Assembly (NCBI GenBank): GCA_043421945.1
Contig: JBHOGO010000015.1
Coordinates: 10,989-74,988, forward strand
Source: Thaumasiovibrio sp043421945
GTDB lineage: Bacteria > Pseudomonadota > Gammaproteobacteria > Enterobacterales > Vibrionaceae
DNA length: 64,000 nucleotides
Direction of reading: 5' to 3'
Shown here one piece after another: positions 1 through 9,126 of this stretch; position 1 is the first letter of the stretch; every line of letters begins with the position of its first letter. Both the position numbers and the translations under genes were made by a program. Under the pieces are notes generated by a model. It saw nothing but the letters and a program-made list of their open reading frames with translations, had not been told where the DNA came from and ran no database searches.

Positions 1-506
1 GTAAATTGATGCCGGCAGGTCTCAACACCATTTAAGTTATCACAACTCACTTGAAAGCCCCGTCCACAGCTTGCACTAAAGATCCACTCAATCGCTTGCG
101 GTTTCACTTCTACTTTTTCGAACTCAGCTTGTTGCATGGCATCTCGCCCGTCAGGTTCGTACCAGTATCCATAGTCCTCCAGCCTTCGACGTGCTTCTCC
201 CGCTATGCACCAATGTGAGATCTCATGCAACGCTGAAGCAAAATAGCCATGGGCAAAAATCACCTGGTTTGTCTTTCTCTCTACATTGGCTGGAAGGTAG
301 ATAGGCTCGTCATCACCTTTGATTAGCTCAGCGTTAAAGCGGTTGAGAAAGCACTGGTTAAACAACGCGATAAGGGGTTTTGTATCTGAGTTGGATGTTA
401 ACTTAGAACGATCACCTTCGTTTATGCGGTCAGCTTCTCTGTATACATTTTGTTGAGAAGGCACGTGTCGGGGTGCTGCTTTTGCAGCGATATCATCTTG
501 AATCAT
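1..506 (-). CDS. epmC: EpmC (YfcM), elongation factor P hydroxylase, 3' end cut by the window edge
   Basis: EpmC hydroxylates the beta-lysylated lysine of elongation factor P in the cytoplasm, the last step of the EpmA/EpmB/EpmC modification. About 168 codons are visible and the reading frame runs off the left edge. The translation contains FNQCF, LIKGDDEPIYLP, FAHGYFASALHEISHW and YWYEPDGRDAMQQ, which I recognise as YfcM-family blocks, including the HEISHW metal-binding segment. The ATG at 506 gives a polar N-terminal extension of about 40 residues before the region that matches E. coli EpmC. No clear ribosome binding site precedes it, so the true start may lie downstream. The family is about 180 aa long. 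Its proximity to aroC, prmB and smrB matches the E. coli neighbourhood. Confidence 0.9.
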   Translation of the reverse strand, partial: MIQDDIAAKAAPRHVPSQQNVYREADRINEGDRSKLTSNSDTKPLIALFNQCFLNRFNAELIKGDDEPIYLPANVERKTNQVIFAHGYFASALHEISHWCIAGEARRRLEDYGYWYEPDGRDAMQQAEFEKVEVKPQAIEWIFSASCGRGFQVSCDNLNGVETCRHQF

Positions 507-917
507 AGTGATGTTTATTTTTGTATTAAATCGATTAAAGACTAAATATGGATGAATTGACAGTCAGCATGTCTATGTTTGTGGGCTGTTAATTTAATGA
601 AGCACGGTAAAATGTTGCCAAATCGTCTATTCGTCGAGTTTTGTTGTGTCTAGTTGTGAAATGTATCATGGCAATATGTTGAAAACATATAAATTTAATG
701 TGCCTGGGTAGTAATATAGTGCTAGTATCACTTGAGGGTGAATGCTTAGTTGGGCAATCATCAATAAAATAAGTGCAAACACTGTGTGATGTTACAGCAG
801 GGATACAAGTTCGATACTTCAAGCAGCGGTCAGATAAGTGTCATAGTTGGTTAGGCAGAGACTTATTTCTGGGTATGGGATGCACAGTGTTTGGTTTTTA
901 CAGCTAAGGAGACGGTA
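507..917. other. Intergenic region between divergent epmC and a lipoprotein gene
   Basis: No gene was recognised. It must hold the promoters of both divergent genes. The only structure seen is a perfect 7-bp inverted repeat (ATATGTT, GAA, AACATAT) at 674-690, which could be an operator. A 77-codon frame on the minus strand has no recognisable content and is probably spurious. Confidence 0.4.
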
Positions 918-1853
918 GTGAAAAAGACGATATTAGCCACCCTAGTAACCAGTGTCATACTTTCAGGGTGTTTCTTAGATAGTGATGATCCGGTGCCACC
1001 GCCAGCTGCAAAGTCTGGTAAAGTACAGGCTTTTGATGGTGCTGTATGGAAGATGGGTGGTTTCTTTGATTGTGGAGATGGGGGCGCGGGTCCTATCGCT
1101 GCTACGGGTTTTGATGGTTTTTCGACTGTTGTAAACGATACGTTTGCAGACAATCCTACAGATTGTAGTGTGACCTTTGGCCCGACACCTGGTGCAGTAG
1201 ATGTATCCAATGGTAAGGATATGAGTAAGGTCACTTATAAGTCACCAAAAGGATTGTTTGTAAAGGATGCAACAGCAACAGCTTCACCGTTTTCTACACT
1301 CATTGCTAATTCTTTGACGGAAAGTGGAGAGGAAGAGTATACCGAGTCTGCTGCTTCGCAGATTTTACTTGATCTTGGTATAGACTTGTCTAGTGCGGGC
1401 TTTGCTGGGACAGTCACTGAATTTCTACAAGATACTGAAGCGGCAATATCTGGACTGGATAACAGTGAAGCGAAGAGTAAAATATTAGCGACAACTGTCG
1501 TTCTTTCTGATGCACTTACTTCCCAAGGTAGTAATAAAACAGTTGATGATATTGTTTCAGTTACGAAGACCTTAACTAAAGGCGTCCTTAATACACACCC
1601 AGGGTACCCGACATCGGGCATTGATGGTGAAGAAATTTACGTCGACTTTACTGATGCGTTATCAGACGATGAAGTCTTTAAAGAGATACCAAATGAAGAG
1701 GATTATAACCCAGACAGTGACTCTCTTCCTGGAGATATTGATTCTGGCGTGAGTGAGCCAACACCAATTGATCCACCTGAGCCACCTACAGATCCTGAAC
1801 CACCAACAGGGGGCGGTGGTGATCCTACTGGTGGAAGTGGTAATGAAAGTTAA
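918..1853 (+). CDS. Predicted lipoprotein of unknown function
   Basis: The start is the GTG at 918, because TAAGGAGA lies 5 bp upstream and the protein then begins with a lysine-lysine signal peptide and the lipobox LSGC. An in-frame ATG at 891 would put nine residues before it without an RBS. The mature protein (about 290 aa) is acidic and contains repeated Asp/Ser-rich stretches. It ends in a proline/glycine-rich tail (PPEPPTDPEPPTGGGG) that looks like a flexible cell-surface linker. No family was recognised. A strong terminator follows, so it is probably not cotranscribed with the YjbH gene downstream, although the pair may still work together at the outer membrane. Confidence 0.75.
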   Translation: MKKTILATLVTSVILSGCFLDSDDPVPPPAAKSGKVQAFDGAVWKMGGFFDCGDGGAGPIAATGFDGFSTVVNDTFADNPTDCSVTFGPTPGAVDVSNGKDMSKVTYKSPKGLFVKDATATASPFSTLIANSLTESGEEEYTESAASQILLDLGIDLSSAGFAGTVTEFLQDTEAAISGLDNSEAKSKILATTVVLSDALTSQGSNKTVDDIVSVTKTLTKGVLNTHPGYPTSGIDGEEIYVDFTDALSDDEVFKEIPNEEDYNPDSDSLPGDIDSGVSEPTPIDPPEPPTDPEPPTGGGGDPTGGSGNES

Positions 1854-1881
1854 AAAGACAGTAGATTGATCTTATTTTTAT

Positions 1882-1909
1882 AAAAAGGCACCAGAAGGTG
1901 CCTTTTTTG
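1882..1909 (+). terminator. Intrinsic terminator after the lipoprotein gene
   Basis: The stem AAAAAGGCACC / GGTGCCTTTTT has a 4-nt loop and runs straight into a T tract, 28 bp after the stop codon of the lipoprotein gene. Confidence 0.9.
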
Positions 1910-1963
1910 TTTCATTATAAAGTGAAATAATGGTGCAATAAATACAACCCACCACTTACAAGG

Positions 1964-4174
1964 ATGTTGGCCGTGGTAAACAGACCTTTCACACCTATGC
2001 GTGGCCTTTTTTCGTGCGCAACTGTATTAGCATTGAGTGTTCAAATGCCTGTATATGCGAACACACATTCGAGAGTCGATAATTTTATCGGTAATCAGAG
2101 CTTTACGGGGCTGATTTTTACCCCGAATGCTCAAGTCACTGATTTCGGTGACCTAAATTTTTCATATGGGGTAGGGCTACCAAAAGGGATGGGAGATCGT
2201 CGATATGAGACTATCGCTGACCTTGATAATTGGGTCGGTGCCCTTGGATTTATGCCTGGTATCGAGGGCGTAGGGCGTGTTGTCACTGAGACCTATGATA
2301 ACAACTTGTATACAGATCCAAATGGTGGCATCCGTGATCTTTCTGCCTCGTTGAAGGTGCAGGTTCCTTTTATCTACGACTACACAGGGATTCATGTTGC
2401 TGCAGGTATTCAAGATATTGGTGGCGCAGCGAGTAATTTTGACGCTAAGTACATTGTCGCGGATAAAGAGTTTAGTTTTGTTCCATTAAGAGTGACGGCA
2501 GGCTATGGTCAGTCTGATTTAGCCGATGGAATTTTAGATGGCCCATTTGGTGGAGTCGAGTATCAACCTCTGCCTTATGTTCAAATAGTCGGCGAATATG
2601 ACTCCGTCGAAACCAACGCCGCACTACGCCTTTTTACCCCTGAAGGTTTGCTTCCTTTACAAGCGCAACTTGGCTTTCAGTATCAGGTTTATAGTTCACA
2701 TGAGAGTGAGACGGATGTGTGGAACCTCAATGCGGCTATCCCCTTAGCCGGCAGGGACAAAAACAAACAGAAAGTATTTGCTCAAGCGGATATTACTGAA
2801 CAAGAGAAGTTACAGATTGAGCTCAACAAGGCTTCGGCATCGAATACTCAAGCCATGCTGCAAGCATTGCTAGACGAAGGCTTCTTAAATATTCGTATCG
2901 GTACACGAAAAACAGAAAGCAATGAAGTGCTGACTGTTGTTGCCTTAGAGGATCGACGTTATAACCACAACAAGGCTGATGCGTTAGGGGTGGCTTTGGG
3001 TATTGTTGCTGCACATATTGCAGGTAACCAAGGAGAGGTAGGCCATGTTTCGAGTGAACAAACGGTAAATGGCCAAGCCTCAAATACGCAGGTATTAAAT
3101 GAAAATACACTAACAGGTCATAGTGATATTGAGCTTGTTCTGCTAGGTAACGATATACCTTTAGTGTCGGTGAATACCAATGCAGGCTGCTTCCGAGAAT
3201 TTTTACTGTCTGGTATCCCTTGCTCTGCAACAACATTTAATACTGTAGAAGTGGGTAAGCATGTGTCAGAAACTCAATGGGATACTGAGAAACATGCATC
3301 AGGTCTAGCACGTTTACAAATCGTCGCGGGGCCTTCTCTCTATCATACTCTAGCAACTGAGTATGGCTTCTTTGATTATTCACTAGCCCTAGCCACCAAT
3401 GCTTACTTACCATTATGGAAAGGATTTGCAGTGGATGTACGACATTTTACGCCGCTTACAAATAGTGATGATTATGATGATGGTAAGCTCTGGGGGAATA
3501 GCCGCCATGAGAATAAGATAGATAGGGTGATGGTCCACCAGACATTTGGTTTACCGTTTAATATTTATACCCAATTTAGTGCTGGATACTCATTTGGTTT
3601 CTATAACGGTTGGTTAAATGAAACCATTTGGAATTCGCCGCAAGGGATGCACTCTTTAGGGTTACAGATATCGGAATGGGAACCAGAGGACCGCTACGAT
3701 AGCCGTGGTCGCTATAATAGTAACCGTGAAACTGAACTGTTTACCTATACTCTAAACCTCCCGCAGTTTAATTGGCAGGGACAGTTTGAAACTGGGCAGT
3801 ATTTTAGTGGCGACGAAGGTTATAGTGTGCACAGTAATCACTGGGTCGGTGATACTAAGATTACTGCACGATACCTAAAGAGTGAAGAAGAAGAGTTTCT
3901 TACTTTAGGCTTTACTATTCCATTTACATTTAATCGAGATATGAAACCTGGGTATGTGCAAGTTCGAGGGGTGGATGAATTTGAATATTCAATCCAAACC
4001 CGAATTGGAGAGAGCCACAATATCTTAAATACAGGATTAGGTAATCGAGTTCGGATGCAGAATCGTCTAGAGCGTCGTTACCTCAATAGAGGGCGATTGA
4101 CCCCTGCTTATTTTGAAGAGAATGAGCAGCGATTAAGAAATGCTTACCTGCGTTATCTCGAGGTAAGGAATTAA
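1964..4174 (+). CDS. YjbH-family outer-membrane protein (polysaccharide export related)
   Basis: A 736-aa protein with a signal peptide ending near VYANTH, followed by the N-terminal GLIFTPNAQV and FSYGVGLPKG segments typical of the YjbH family (PF06082). This family is encoded with exopolysaccharide or capsule genes (yjbEFGH, wbfB of Vibrio) and is predicted to form an outer-membrane beta-barrel. The C-terminal half is rich in aromatic, alternating strands consistent with a barrel. The start is uncertain: AAGG abuts the ATG at 1964, so the in-frame GTG at 1973, about 8 bp after the AAGGA, is the better-spaced start. The gene lies about 5 kb from the wza/wzc locus, separated from it by housekeeping genes. 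A terminator follows at 4216. Confidence 0.85.
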   Translation: MLAVVNRPFTPMRGLFSCATVLALSVQMPVYANTHSRVDNFIGNQSFTGLIFTPNAQVTDFGDLNFSYGVGLPKGMGDRRYETIADLDNWVGALGFMPGIEGVGRVVTETYDNNLYTDPNGGIRDLSASLKVQVPFIYDYTGIHVAAGIQDIGGAASNFDAKYIVADKEFSFVPLRVTAGYGQSDLADGILDGPFGGVEYQPLPYVQIVGEYDSVETNAALRLFTPEGLLPLQAQLGFQYQVYSSHESETDVWNLNAAIPLAGRDKNKQKVFAQADITEQEKLQIELNKASASNTQAMLQALLDEGFLNIRIGTRKTESNEVLTVVALEDRRYNHNKADALGVALGIVAAHIAGNQGEVGHVSSEQTVNGQASNTQVLNENTLTGHSDIELVLLGNDIPLVSVNTNAGCFREFLLSGIPCSATTFNTVEVGKHVSETQWDTEKHASGLARLQIVAGPSLYHTLATEYGFFDYSLALATNAYLPLWKGFAVDVRHFTPLTNSDDYDDGKLWGNSRHENKIDRVMVHQTFGLPFNIYTQFSAGYSFGFYNGWLNETIWNSPQGMHSLGLQISEWEPEDRYDSRGRYNSNRETELFTYTLNLPQFNWQGQFETGQYFSGDEGYSVHSNHWVGDTKITARYLKSEEEEFLTLGFTIPFTFNRDMKPGYVQVRGVDEFEYSIQTRIGESHNILNTGLGNRVRMQNRLERRYLNRGRLTPAYFEENEQRLRNAYLRYLEVRN

Positions 4175-4215
4175 ACGAGCGACAGAGTGTTTGCTTTATT
4201 TCGTTATTGAATAAG

Positions 4216-4244
4216 GGAGAGTGCTATGCACTCTCCTTTTTTAT
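4216..4244 (+). terminator. Intrinsic terminator after the YjbH gene
   Basis: GGAGAGTGC / GCACTCTCC with a 3-nt loop, followed by TTTTTTA, 41 bp after the stop codon. Confidence 0.92.
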
Positions 4245-4351
4245 TTGCCCGTTGTCTTGCCTTTTGCCTACTTTTCCCGCATTATCAAATGTTCATAATT
4301 ATTCACAAATTGTGATCATAATCAGAAAACGCAAGCGCAACAGGGGAAGTC

Positions 4352-5437
4352 ATGGCTGGGAACTCAATCGGTGATCTATTCCGAGTGACAACATTTGGGG
4401 AGAGCCACGGGTTGGCTCTTGGATGTATTGTAGATGGCTGCCCTCCTGGGTTAGAAATCAGTGAAGTCGACCTGCAAGGTGACCTCGATCGCCGCCGCCC
4501 TGGCACATCAAAATATACGACGCAGCGTCGAGAGCCTGATGAAGTTAAAATTTTGTCTGGGGTGTTTGAAGGGGTAACTACCGGCACCTCCATTGGACTC
4601 TTAATTGAAAATACCGACCAACGATCAAAAGACTACTCAAATATATCCCAACTGTTTCGACCTGGTCACGCTGATTATACTTACCACCAAAAATACGGTG
4701 TACGTGATTACCGAGGCGGTGGCCGCTCTTCTGCGCGTGAGACTGCGATGCGTGTTGCTGCAGGGGCTATTGCAAAAAAATACCTAAAGCATATTCACGG
4801 TATTGAAATTAATGCCTATCTCTCTCAAATGGGCGACGTGGTTATTGACTCTGTAGATCTTAACCAAATTGAGCAAAACCCTTTCTTCTGCCCAGATGAA
4901 AGTAAGCTTGATGAGATGGATACGCTGATCAGGCAGTTAAAGAAAGAAGGTGACTCTGTTGGTGCTAAGGTAACGGTTCAAGCAACCTCGGTACCTGTAG
5001 GTTTAGGTGAACCAGTGTTTGATCGCTTAGATGCTGATTTAGCGCATAGCTTAATGTCAATCAATGCCGTAAAAGGGGTTGAAATTGGTGATGGTTTTGA
5101 CGTTGTCGCACAAAAAGGCAGTGAACACCGTGATGCGATGACTCCGGAAGGCTTCGAAACGAATCATGCTGGTGGCATTCTTGGTGGCATTTCTTCAGGT
5201 CAAAATATTGTGGCACATATTGCTTTAAAGCCAACATCAAGTATTACCGTTCCAGGAAAGACGATTAATGTTGATGGTGAAGCGTCGGAAGTGATTACAA
5301 AAGGAAGGCATGATCCTTGTGTGGGGATTCGAGCTGTCCCTATTGCTGAAGCAATGATGGCGATTACCTTAATGGATCACCTGTTAAGGCACCGAGGACA
5401 AAACAGTGGCGTAGCCACGTCAACACCTAGAATTTAG
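4352..5437 (+). CDS. aroC: Chorismate synthase
   Basis: AroC converts 5-enolpyruvylshikimate-3-phosphate to chorismate, the last step of the shikimate pathway, using reduced FMN. The 361-aa length is that of the family. The family blocks are all present: GESHG near residue 17, DRRRPGTS near residue 47, the FMN/substrate-binding [14 protein letters not shown] near residues 123-136, [12 protein letters not shown] near 240-250, and [17 protein letters not shown] near 300-330. GGGGAAG upstream serves as RBS for the ATG at 4352. No missing residue or frameshift was seen. Confidence 0.98.
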   Translation: MAGNSIGDLFRVTTFGESHGLALGCIVDGCPPGLEISEVDLQGDLDRRRPGTSKYTTQRREPDEVKILSGVFEGVTTGTSIGLLIENTDQRSKDYSNISQLFRPGHADYTYHQKYGVRDYRGGGRSSARETAMRVAAGAIAKKYLKHIHGIEINAYLSQMGDVVIDSVDLNQIEQNPFFCPDESKLDEMDTLIRQLKKEGDSVGAKVTVQATSVPVGLGEPVFDRLDADLAHSLMSINAVKGVEIGDGFDVVAQKGSEHRDAMTPEGFETNHAGGILGGISSGQNIVAHIALKPTSSITVPGKTINVDGEASEVITKGRHDPCVGIRAVPIAEAMMAITLMDHLLRHRGQNSGVATSTPRI

Positions 5438-5507
5438 AGAAAAAATATCGCGTTGGATTAGGCTTTTGGCGGGGAAATCGCCATAGAAACATCGAGAAAA
5501 GGAATGA

Positions 5508-5642
5508 ATGATGCAAAAGAAAAGTAAAGTAGAAAAAGACGAGAATAATAAAACAGCGAAGCAACGTGAAGCGGATGCGCGTCGCCGTATTGAAGAGTAC
5601 TTTGAGAAAAAAGAACTAGAGAAAGAGCTCGAATACTTTTAA
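5508..5642 (+). CDS. Small basic/acidic protein, resembles the PA3496-family
   Basis: A 44-codon frame that begins with two ATGs (5508 and 5511) behind GAAAAGGA. The product is almost entirely charged and helical. Its C-terminal pattern ARRRIEEYFEKKELEKELEYF resembles the small PA3496-type proteins (putative envelope integrity proteins), from memory only. It directly follows aroC (70 bp) with no terminator between, and a hairpin lies after it, so it may share the aroC transcript. Its function is unknown. Confidence 0.6.
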   Translation: MMQKKSKVEKDENNKTAKQREADARRRIEEYFEKKELEKELEYF

Positions 5643-5659
5643 TCATCGTAGATCATAAT

Positions 5660-5690
5660 GAAGCTAGAGGGTTTACCTTCTAGCTTCTTA
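5660..5690. terminator. Hairpin between the small ORF and a convergent lipoprotein gene
   Basis: GAAGCTAGA / TCTAGCTTC arms around a short loop, in the gap between convergent genes. The downstream T content is weak (TTACTTTTGAG), so it may be a bidirectional terminator of moderate strength. Confidence 0.6.
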
Positions 5691-5742
5691 CTTTTGAGTT
5701 TTACTTTGAGCCTTTCACTGGAGCACCAAAAATGAAGATCAA

Positions 5743-6117
5743 TCAGTAGCCACCATACATACGCAGCCTGCCGACTTTCTCTACTTTACCTTCATTCATC
5801 ATCGTTACTTCTGTATTAGCACAAATAGTCAACCGACGTCGTACTTCATCTTCAATATAGTAGTGCTCACAATCGCCATTACGTGCGCTGTCGATACGTG
5901 TATAAATCATGACGCCAGAGGGAGAGAGCAGACTGGCTCTTCCAAGAAACGTTAACGTACTGCCAGAAGGTGAGATAATCATTTCATCTTCATCACCACC
6001 AGACCAAAGAATAGCGCCGTTCGCCTCCATATTCGAAAATGAATTCATCGATGTGTTTCCAAGCCCTACACAACCAACGAGTTGAGACAGTAATACCAAC
6101 AGTAGTGCGTTCTTCAT
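5743..6117 (-). CDS. Small predicted lipoprotein, unknown function
   Basis: A 124-aa protein with a short hydrophobic signal and the lipobox LVGC at residue 16. The mature part has a glycine/serine-rich N-terminal segment (SGGDEDEMIISPSG) and a single basic patch (DEVRRRLTIC). It has three further cysteines, two of which could form a disulfide (CEHYY and ICANT). No known family was recognised. It lies downstream of smrB on the same strand (about 50 bp) and could be its operon partner, although the promoters are not visible. Confidence 0.7.
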   Translation of the reverse strand: MKNALLLVLLSQLVGCVGLGNTSMNSFSNMEANGAILWSGGDEDEMIISPSGSTLTFLGRASLLSPSGVMIYTRIDSARNGDCEHYYIEDEVRRRLTICANTEVTMMNEGKVEKVGRLRMYGGY

Positions 6118-6165
6118 ACGATTCCTTTATCCGTTTGAGTCAATTGCATGATTATCTAAACGACG

Positions 6166-6726
6166 CTATCTCTCTTTGATTTCAACCAGAACAAGCAGTG
6201 CGCCATCGCCGCCAAACTCTAAAGGTGCTTGGTGAAAGGCCATCACATCAGGGTGTTGCGCGAGCCAAAGTGGTGCTTTCTGCTTTAATATATGCTTGCC
6301 TATACCGTGCATCACGCAGCAGCATGCAACACTTTCCTTTATACATGCGGACAGCATCGCAGCGAGTTCTCGCTTTGCCTCTTGTTGAGTCATACCGTGC
6401 ATATCTAAGAACATGTCAGGCACATAGATGCCACGTCGTAAGTTCTTTACTTCATATTTCGATACGTCGTGCCTTGCGTACTTCATTGGGCCTTGCTCAG
6501 CAAGAAGCGGCTCAAACTCATCAGAAAAGTAGAACTCATGGTTCTCTCGATCTCGAAGGCTTCTACCCTCTATCGACCGTTGAAGCCGTTTACTTGAGGA
6601 GAGTGCGCTGGATGAATTCTTTCGAGTATCATGAGTTATGGTATCATTCATTATCTTTTTAACGCCTTTAATGGCGTCGCGGAACATGTTGATATCGTCG
6701 TCCGCATGGTAGTTATTTTGGGTCAT
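6166..6726 (-). CDS. smrB: SmrB, ribosome rescue endonuclease
   Basis: SmrB (YfcN) cleaves mRNA at collided ribosomes. The C-terminal Smr domain is seen in DMHGMTQQEAK, CCVMHGIGKHILKQ (the HGxGxxxLK nucleic-acid-binding core) and the terminal FGGDGALLVLVE. The N-terminal half is charged and probably extended, as in the family. I place the start at the ATG at 6726, because AGGA lies 7 bp upstream. A longer in-frame ATG at 6750 has no RBS. The gene is divergent from prmB with only about 50 bp between the starts, the same pair as in E. coli. Confidence 0.93.
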   Translation of the reverse strand: MTQNNYHADDDINMFRDAIKGVKKIMNDTITHDTRKNSSSALSSSKRLQRSIEGRSLRDRENHEFYFSDEFEPLLAEQGPMKYARHDVSKYEVKNLRRGIYVPDMFLDMHGMTQQEAKRELAAMLSACIKESVACCCVMHGIGKHILKQKAPLWLAQHPDVMAFHQAPLEFGGDGALLVLVEIKER

Positions 6727-6776
6727 GATCAGTTCCTGTCGTGCTGGCACTATTGTACCCCTTTTCGGAGGTTATT

Positions 6777-7709
6777 TTGGATAAGATTTTTGTAGATGAA
6801 GCGGTAAATGAGTTGCATACACTGCAAGATGTGCTTCGTTGGACTGTGAGCCGCTTTAATGCTGCGGGGCTATTTTATGGGCATGGCACTGACAATGCGT
6901 GGGATGAAGCCGTGCAGTTGGTATTACCAAGCTTGTATCTACCTATCGATGTGCCAGCGCATGTGAGAGAGTCGCGACTCACCAGTAGTGAGAAGCTGCG
7001 CATCGTAGAACGGGTTGTTCGCCGTATTAAAGAGCGTATCCCGACAGCGTATTTAACCAATAAAGCGTGGTTCTGTGGTTTAGAGTTTTACGTTGATGAA
7101 CGCGTTTTGGTTCCACGTTCTCCAATCGCCGAGCTTATCGAAGCGCAATTTCAACCTTGGTTAGCTTCAGAGCCGACACGCATCATGGATCTTTGTACTG
7201 GCAGTGGCTGTATCGGTATTGCCTGTGCACATGCTTTCCCTAATGCGGAAGTCGATGTTGTTGATATTTCGATTGATGCGCTATCCGTGGCTGAGCAGAA
7301 TATTCAAGACCATGGATTAGAACAACAAGTAATCCCATTGCGTTCAGACCTATTACGAGATGTGCCGAAAGACCGATATAACCTTATCGTGACGAATCCT
7401 CCTTACGTTGATGAAGAGGACATGAATAGCTTACCAGAAGAGTTTGAGCATGAGCCTGAACTTGGTTTAGCTGCGGGAACCGATGGGTTGAAATTGGTAC
7501 GTCGTATCTTAGCCAATGCACCTGACTATTTGACTGACGACGGTATATTGATTTGTGAGGTGGGTAACTCTATGGTTCACATGGAAGAACAATACCCAGA
7601 CATCCCTTTCACTTGGATTGAGTTTGCAAATGGCGGCCATGGTGTCTTCATGCTGACACGTCAGCAACTTATTGAGTGCGCTGAGACGTTTAAGCTATAT
7701 CGAGATTAA
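6777..7709 (+). CDS. prmB: PrmB, ribosomal protein uL3 glutamine methyltransferase
   Basis: PrmB methylates a glutamine of ribosomal protein uL3 with S-adenosylmethionine. The start is the TTG at 6777, with GGAGG 5 bp upstream, which gives a 310-aa protein (the E. coli length). The earlier in-frame frame beginning GTG/CTG has no RBS. Seen in the sequence: SAM motif [13 protein letters not shown] near residue 140, and the glutamine-methyltransferase signature NPPYVDEED near 206. The N-terminal helical substrate-recognition domain precedes them. It is followed 18 bp later by yfcL, a likely operon. Confidence 0.96.
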   Translation: MDKIFVDEAVNELHTLQDVLRWTVSRFNAAGLFYGHGTDNAWDEAVQLVLPSLYLPIDVPAHVRESRLTSSEKLRIVERVVRRIKERIPTAYLTNKAWFCGLEFYVDERVLVPRSPIAELIEAQFQPWLASEPTRIMDLCTGSGCIGIACAHAFPNAEVDVVDISIDALSVAEQNIQDHGLEQQVIPLRSDLLRDVPKDRYNLIVTNPPYVDEEDMNSLPEEFEHEPELGLAAGTDGLKLVRRILANAPDYLTDDGILICEVGNSMVHMEEQYPDIPFTWIEFANGGHGVFMLTRQQLIECAETFKLYRD

Positions 7710-7727
7710 CAGAACAAGGAGATCTCA

Positions 7728-8021
7728 ATGAGTGAGATTCAACACTTTGAACAGCAAGTCTTAGCACAAATCGATGCACAAGTAGAGTTGGCAACGGATG
7801 ATGAACTGTTTGCTGGTGGTTACCTGAGAGGACATCTATCGCTTTCTGCGGCGGATTGTGAAGACAGTGGGATAGAGTCATTAGAACTATTTCTACGGCA
7901 GGTCAGCGAAAGTCTACAAGCTGCCAAAGCAGAGTTGAGCCCATCAGATTATGATTTGGTGCAGACGATGTGGCAACGTTTCTCTGCTCGCTATTCTCAA
8001 GCTAATGAGCTAATGAGCTAA
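7728..8021 (+). CDS. yfcL: YfcL family protein
   Basis: A 97-aa protein that I recognise as YfcL by the block DDELFAGGYLRGHLSLS near residue 24 and the C-terminal LSPSDYDLVQTMW. The molecular role is not known to me. AAGGAG lies 7-8 bp before the ATG. Its last codons (Ala-Asn-Glu-Leu-Met-Ser-stop) are read out of the first copies of an 8-bp tandem repeat (see 8001-8053), so the natural C-terminus has been replaced or extended by the repeat. Confidence 0.85.
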   Translation: MSEIQHFEQQVLAQIDAQVELATDDELFAGGYLRGHLSLSAADCEDSGIESLELFLRQVSESLQAAKAELSPSDYDLVQTMWQRFSARYSQANELMS

Positions 8022-8053
8022 TGAGCTAATGAGCTAATGAGCTAATGAGCTAA
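8001..8053. repeat. Tandem repeat of GCTAATGA, 6.6 copies, at the 3' end of yfcL
   Basis: Six full copies of the 8-bp unit GCTAATGA followed by GCTAA. The unit length is not a multiple of three, so a stop codon appears within three units in the yfcL frame. Expansion of copies beyond three would not change the protein. Contraction to one or two would. Confidence 0.97.
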
Positions 8054-8090
8054 CAGTAAGCCAAATTTATCCTCAATATCTTCTGAAAAC

Positions 8091-8120
8091 AGCCCAAATA
8101 GTGAGTGTCATATTTGGGCT
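8091..8120. terminator. Inverted repeat after yfcL, possible terminator
   Basis: Perfect 10-bp arms AGCCCAAATA / TATTTGGGCT with a 10-nt loop, 38 bp after the tandem repeat. There is no T tract, so it would be a weak or Rho-assisted terminator, or an mRNA 3' stabilising hairpin. Confidence 0.5.
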
Positions 8121-9126
8121 ACTGATACCAGTTTAACCAAGTAGTGATCCCCCCTTTCTTTCGCGAAAATGCGTATTTAGAGAAGAAATCCCACTTCACG
8201 AAAAAATTAAGTCATAGAGCCTATTTTACAAAGTAAACAGGCTATTTTGGATCAGTATCTCACTTTAAATAGCAAGCTTGCACTCAATGTATTCATGGTG
8301 TGAATGATATTACCTTGTAAAATCAGTAATTGTTAAAAATAGGGTGAGATAGATGGAGTGCTTCTAATTTATACAACCACATTGAATGACAAGGCAAATC
8401 ATTGCGTCTCTCTAATATTACTGTAATATTACGGGGTTATTTTTACAGGCATAGTTAGTAAAACGACGGCTTAAAGCACAAACTATATGTCTGGTAGCTT
8501 GTTTACAAGTAAATGAGACTGTTTGCACCAGTAAACGTTATTAAAGTAGCAAAAAAATATAAGTCGCCGTCGTTGACAGGAATCGAGATAATTTAAGCAT
8601 GGATAGCATTTGGGGGCTGTAACCTAAGGGCGGTAGCATACCCAAATGAGAGTGAAAGGTTAGGTTTGTTTGAGTTAGCTAGCAGCTAACGGTTAACATA
8701 TGTTCTATATGGTACCAAGACTTAATGTTGTATTGAGGCTGTAAAGGTCCAATACGATAGAGTTTTAAGTAGTAGAAGATATTGCCCCGTATAGTTATGA
8801 AACATAGCTCAAATATACAACGGAATGTAATCAAGTTGGCAAGATTGTATTTTGTTGTTTCAAGTTCAATTTCAGCGGTAGCTTTTTGTTGTCGCTTCTA
8901 TCATCATAGCTAATTGTGTTATGGGCTAACGATTAGCTTGTTCACTTTGGTTGGTCAAATTATTGTGTGACTTACCAAAGTAAAGATACAAAAAGCAGAT
9001 AGAAGCAGAACGACAGCGATGGATGTAAGCATAATAACTGCGAAGTGATCATTGGCAAAGGCCTCCCTTCATAGCTGTCCAAGCTGGTCTTTCTCCGTTA
9101 ATCACCTATATAGTAAGTTGAACTTA
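8121..9126. other. Long leader and promoter region of the capsule locus
   Basis: About 1 kb with no recognisable coding sequence. The ops/JUMPStart element lies in the middle (8610-8640). A TTGACA at 8573-8578 could be a -35 box, but no convincing -10 at the right distance was seen. From ops to the wza start about 490 bp remain as untranslated leader. I saw no riboswitch. Confidence 0.6.
8610..8640 (+). promoter_or_regulatory. JUMPStart with ops element (RfaH recruitment)
   Basis: TTGGGGGCTGTAACCTAAGG followed by GGCGGTAGCAT. The core GGCGGTAGC at 8629-8637 is the ops sequence, at which RNA polymerase pauses and loads RfaH before long polysaccharide operons. The strand agrees with wza. Confidence 0.88.

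Noticed and set aside
863..1621. Two minus-strand frames opposite the 320-aa lipoprotein gene
   Set aside because: They lack an RBS and recognisable content, while the plus strand has signal peptide, lipobox and terminator.
8573..8597. TTGACA as -35 of the capsule promoter
   Set aside because: No -10 hexamer lies at 16-18 bp; the GATAAT that follows is only 8 bp away.
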